The position numbers were made by a program, and so were the translations under genes. 9,001 nt of DNA from Candidatus Bathyarchaeota archaeon (GTDB taxonomy: Archaea > Thermoproteota > Bathyarchaeia > Bathyarchaeales > Bathycorpusculaceae): NCBI GenBank assembly GCA_030672945.1, contig DAOVFL010000029.1, positions 1-9,001 on the forward strand, written 5' to 3'. Positions 8,170-9,001 of the stretch are shown one piece after another (position 1 is the first letter of the stretch; the number at the start of each line of letters is the position of its first letter). The notes below the pieces were generated by a model. The model was not told the DNA's origin, made no database searches, and was given only the letters and a program-made list of their open reading frames with translations.

Positions 8170-8684
8170 AATTTTTCCTAAAACGAAATTCCCCCTCAAA
8201 GGCTCTCAGCGTTTAAATCTAGAGGGTTCCTTGAAAGACACTTCGGAGAAACAGACCCATAACGTCCTCATTTTTTAGCGTTTCTTACATGACCATTCGA
8301 ATACTGTCGTTGTTATTACTGCGTGAAGGCATAGAAAACAGGCGCGTGGTGGGATGAAGCGTAAGATTCATCAGGAAAAAAGAAGGAACAACTAAAACTA
8401 GGACATCAGACCCTCAATCCCAGCGAGGTATAGGAAAGTCAAACTTGGTAGACATCAGAGCCATATTCACTCTAATACATCGCGACATTTTTGAAAAACT
8501 AGCGTAGGAGACCATTGACCACAAAAATAGGATTCTCAACCAGCACTCTACGTTTTCTCCACTTTCCAGTTTTCGATCTTATCCAACAACATTTCACGGT
8601 AAAAACTACGTTGAAATAGGTGGAAAATAAACGGAATATTAATAATGCTAAATGCTGAACTTGGCGTTTGGGAAGAGAGAGAAC
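8170..8684. other. 515-bp gap between hdrA and etfB without a convincing gene
   Basis: No recognisable protein or RNA gene is seen. A T5 tract just after the hdrA stop (about 8172-8176) and a T6 tract (8271-8276) could end transcription. Base composition in 8221-8460 is about 37-48% G+C per line, like the coding parts and unlike the roughly 25% of the gap before smc. One plus-strand frame (8358-8627) is open for about 90 codons except for one TAG at 8505-8507, with no good start and no recognised motif. Possible readings are a decayed gene, a structured leader of etfB, or an unrecognised RNA. Confidence 0.5.
8632..8684 (+). promoter_or_regulatory. Probable etfB promoter and ribosome binding site
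   Basis: TATTAATAA (8637-8645), preceded by a purine-rich stretch, is a plausible archaeal TATA box, which would start transcription near 8666. The short leader would contain GGAAGAGAGAGA just before the ATG at 8685, a purine-rich though imperfect Shine-Dalgarno. If correct, etfB has its own transcript rather than relying on read-through from hdrA. Confidence 0.35.
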
Positions 8685-9001
8685 ATGGACATAATTGTTT
8701 GTGTGAAACATGTTCCAGAAACGGCTGAGGCAGAAATAAAAGTTGGCGCCACGGGTAAGACCATAGAAAAAACCGGACTTGTCTTTGACATTAATGAATG
8801 GGATGACTACGCATTGGAGGAGGCGGTTCGCATTAAGGAAAAGTTTGGAGGTATGGTTACAGCAGTAACTGTGGGTGCTGGAGATGCTGATAGCACGTTA
8901 AGAAAGTGCTTGGCTAGGGGAGCAGATAAAGCCATAAGGCTAACAGATGAGAAGTTTGAAGGTTCTGACAGTTATGCCATCGCAAAAATCTTGTACAGTG
9001 C
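8685..9001 (+). CDS. etfB: Electron transfer flavoprotein beta subunit, 5' part
   Basis: The first 105 codons of EtfB (FixA family); the rest lies beyond the window. With EtfA it forms a soluble FAD/AMP- or double-FAD-binding dimer that carries electrons from acyl-CoA or other dehydrogenases, or bifurcates them from NADH. The start MDIIVCVKHVPET is the family's N-terminal beta strand and loop. FDINEWDDYALEEAVRIKEK, the glycine-turn strand GGMVTAVTVGAG, and LRKCLARGADKAIRL followed by FEGSDSYAIAKIL are the expected nucleotide-binding fold elements. An in-frame ATG at 8652 would add 11 residues, but it has no ribosome binding site and does not match the family start. The residues visible do not decide between bifurcating and non-bifurcating types. 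Its place after hdrA suggests a link with the Hdr proteins. An etfA is expected downstream but cannot be seen. Confidence 0.94.
   Translation, partial: MDIIVCVKHVPETAEAEIKVGATGKTIEKTGLVFDINEWDDYALEEAVRIKEKFGGMVTAVTVGAGDADSTLRKCLARGADKAIRLTDEKFEGSDSYAIAKILYS

Noticed and set aside
8289..8395. Two tiny plus-strand frames overlapping at ATGA (22 and 13 codons)
   Set aside because: They are too short to judge, have no ribosome binding site and no recognisable product; kept only as part of the gap description.
8440..8490. tRNA-like piece (TTGGTAGA resembling a D-arm)
   Set aside because: No acceptor stem, anticodon arm or GTTCRA T-loop can be matched around it.
8499..8711. 70-codon minus-strand frame across the etfB start
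   Set aside because: It overlaps the conserved first codons of etfB and has no motif or convincing start signal.
1..9001. CRISPR array, insertion sequence or attachment site
   Set aside because: No regularly spaced repeats, no transposase-like protein and no terminal inverted repeats with target duplications were found.

Overview
The window is archaeal chromosomal DNA of about 40% G+C. Evidence for archaea is an SMC protein with the DEIDAHLD Walker B and D-loop form known from Pyrococcus SMC, HdrA and HdrC/HdrB-type proteins, and TATA-like boxes with little consistent Shine-Dalgarno use. A canonical smc-scpA pair argues against Sulfolobales-type Crenarchaeota. An uncultured TACK lineage such as Bathyarchaeia would fit, but that placement is tentative and rests on general resemblance only.

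Left half, minus strand (76-4319): smc and scpA form a two-gene unit. The smc stop and the scpA start overlap by one base, and the scpA ribosome binding site lies inside the end of smc. Together they encode the ATPase and kleisin of a chromosome condensation complex. No scpB is seen. An AT-rich gap (4320-4576) holds the probable smc promoter and a perfect 10-bp inverted repeat with T runs that probably terminates the next gene upstream.

Right half (4577-9001): a divergent redox locus. On the minus strand is a soluble HdrC-HdrB fusion (HdrD-like: two cubane [4Fe-4S] sites followed by two CCG domains). On the plus strand, from a promoter region shorter than 100 bp, is a long HdrA whose C-terminus carries a fused MvhD/FlpD-type domain. 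That domain aligns along its length with MvhD but has lost every cysteine that would bind its iron-sulfur cluster. After a 515-bp gap without a convincing gene comes the start of etfB, the beta subunit of an electron transfer flavoprotein, cut by the window edge.

Taken together, the right half looks like a compact heterodisulfide-reductase-like electron bifurcating or confurcating system. The usual HdrA, HdrB, HdrC and MvhD parts are compressed into two polypeptides, the hydrogenase/formate dehydrogenase docking module has lost its cluster, and an ETF is encoded alongside. The inference is that ETF, rather than a hydrogenase, may be the electron partner. This is the part of the window most worth a second look.
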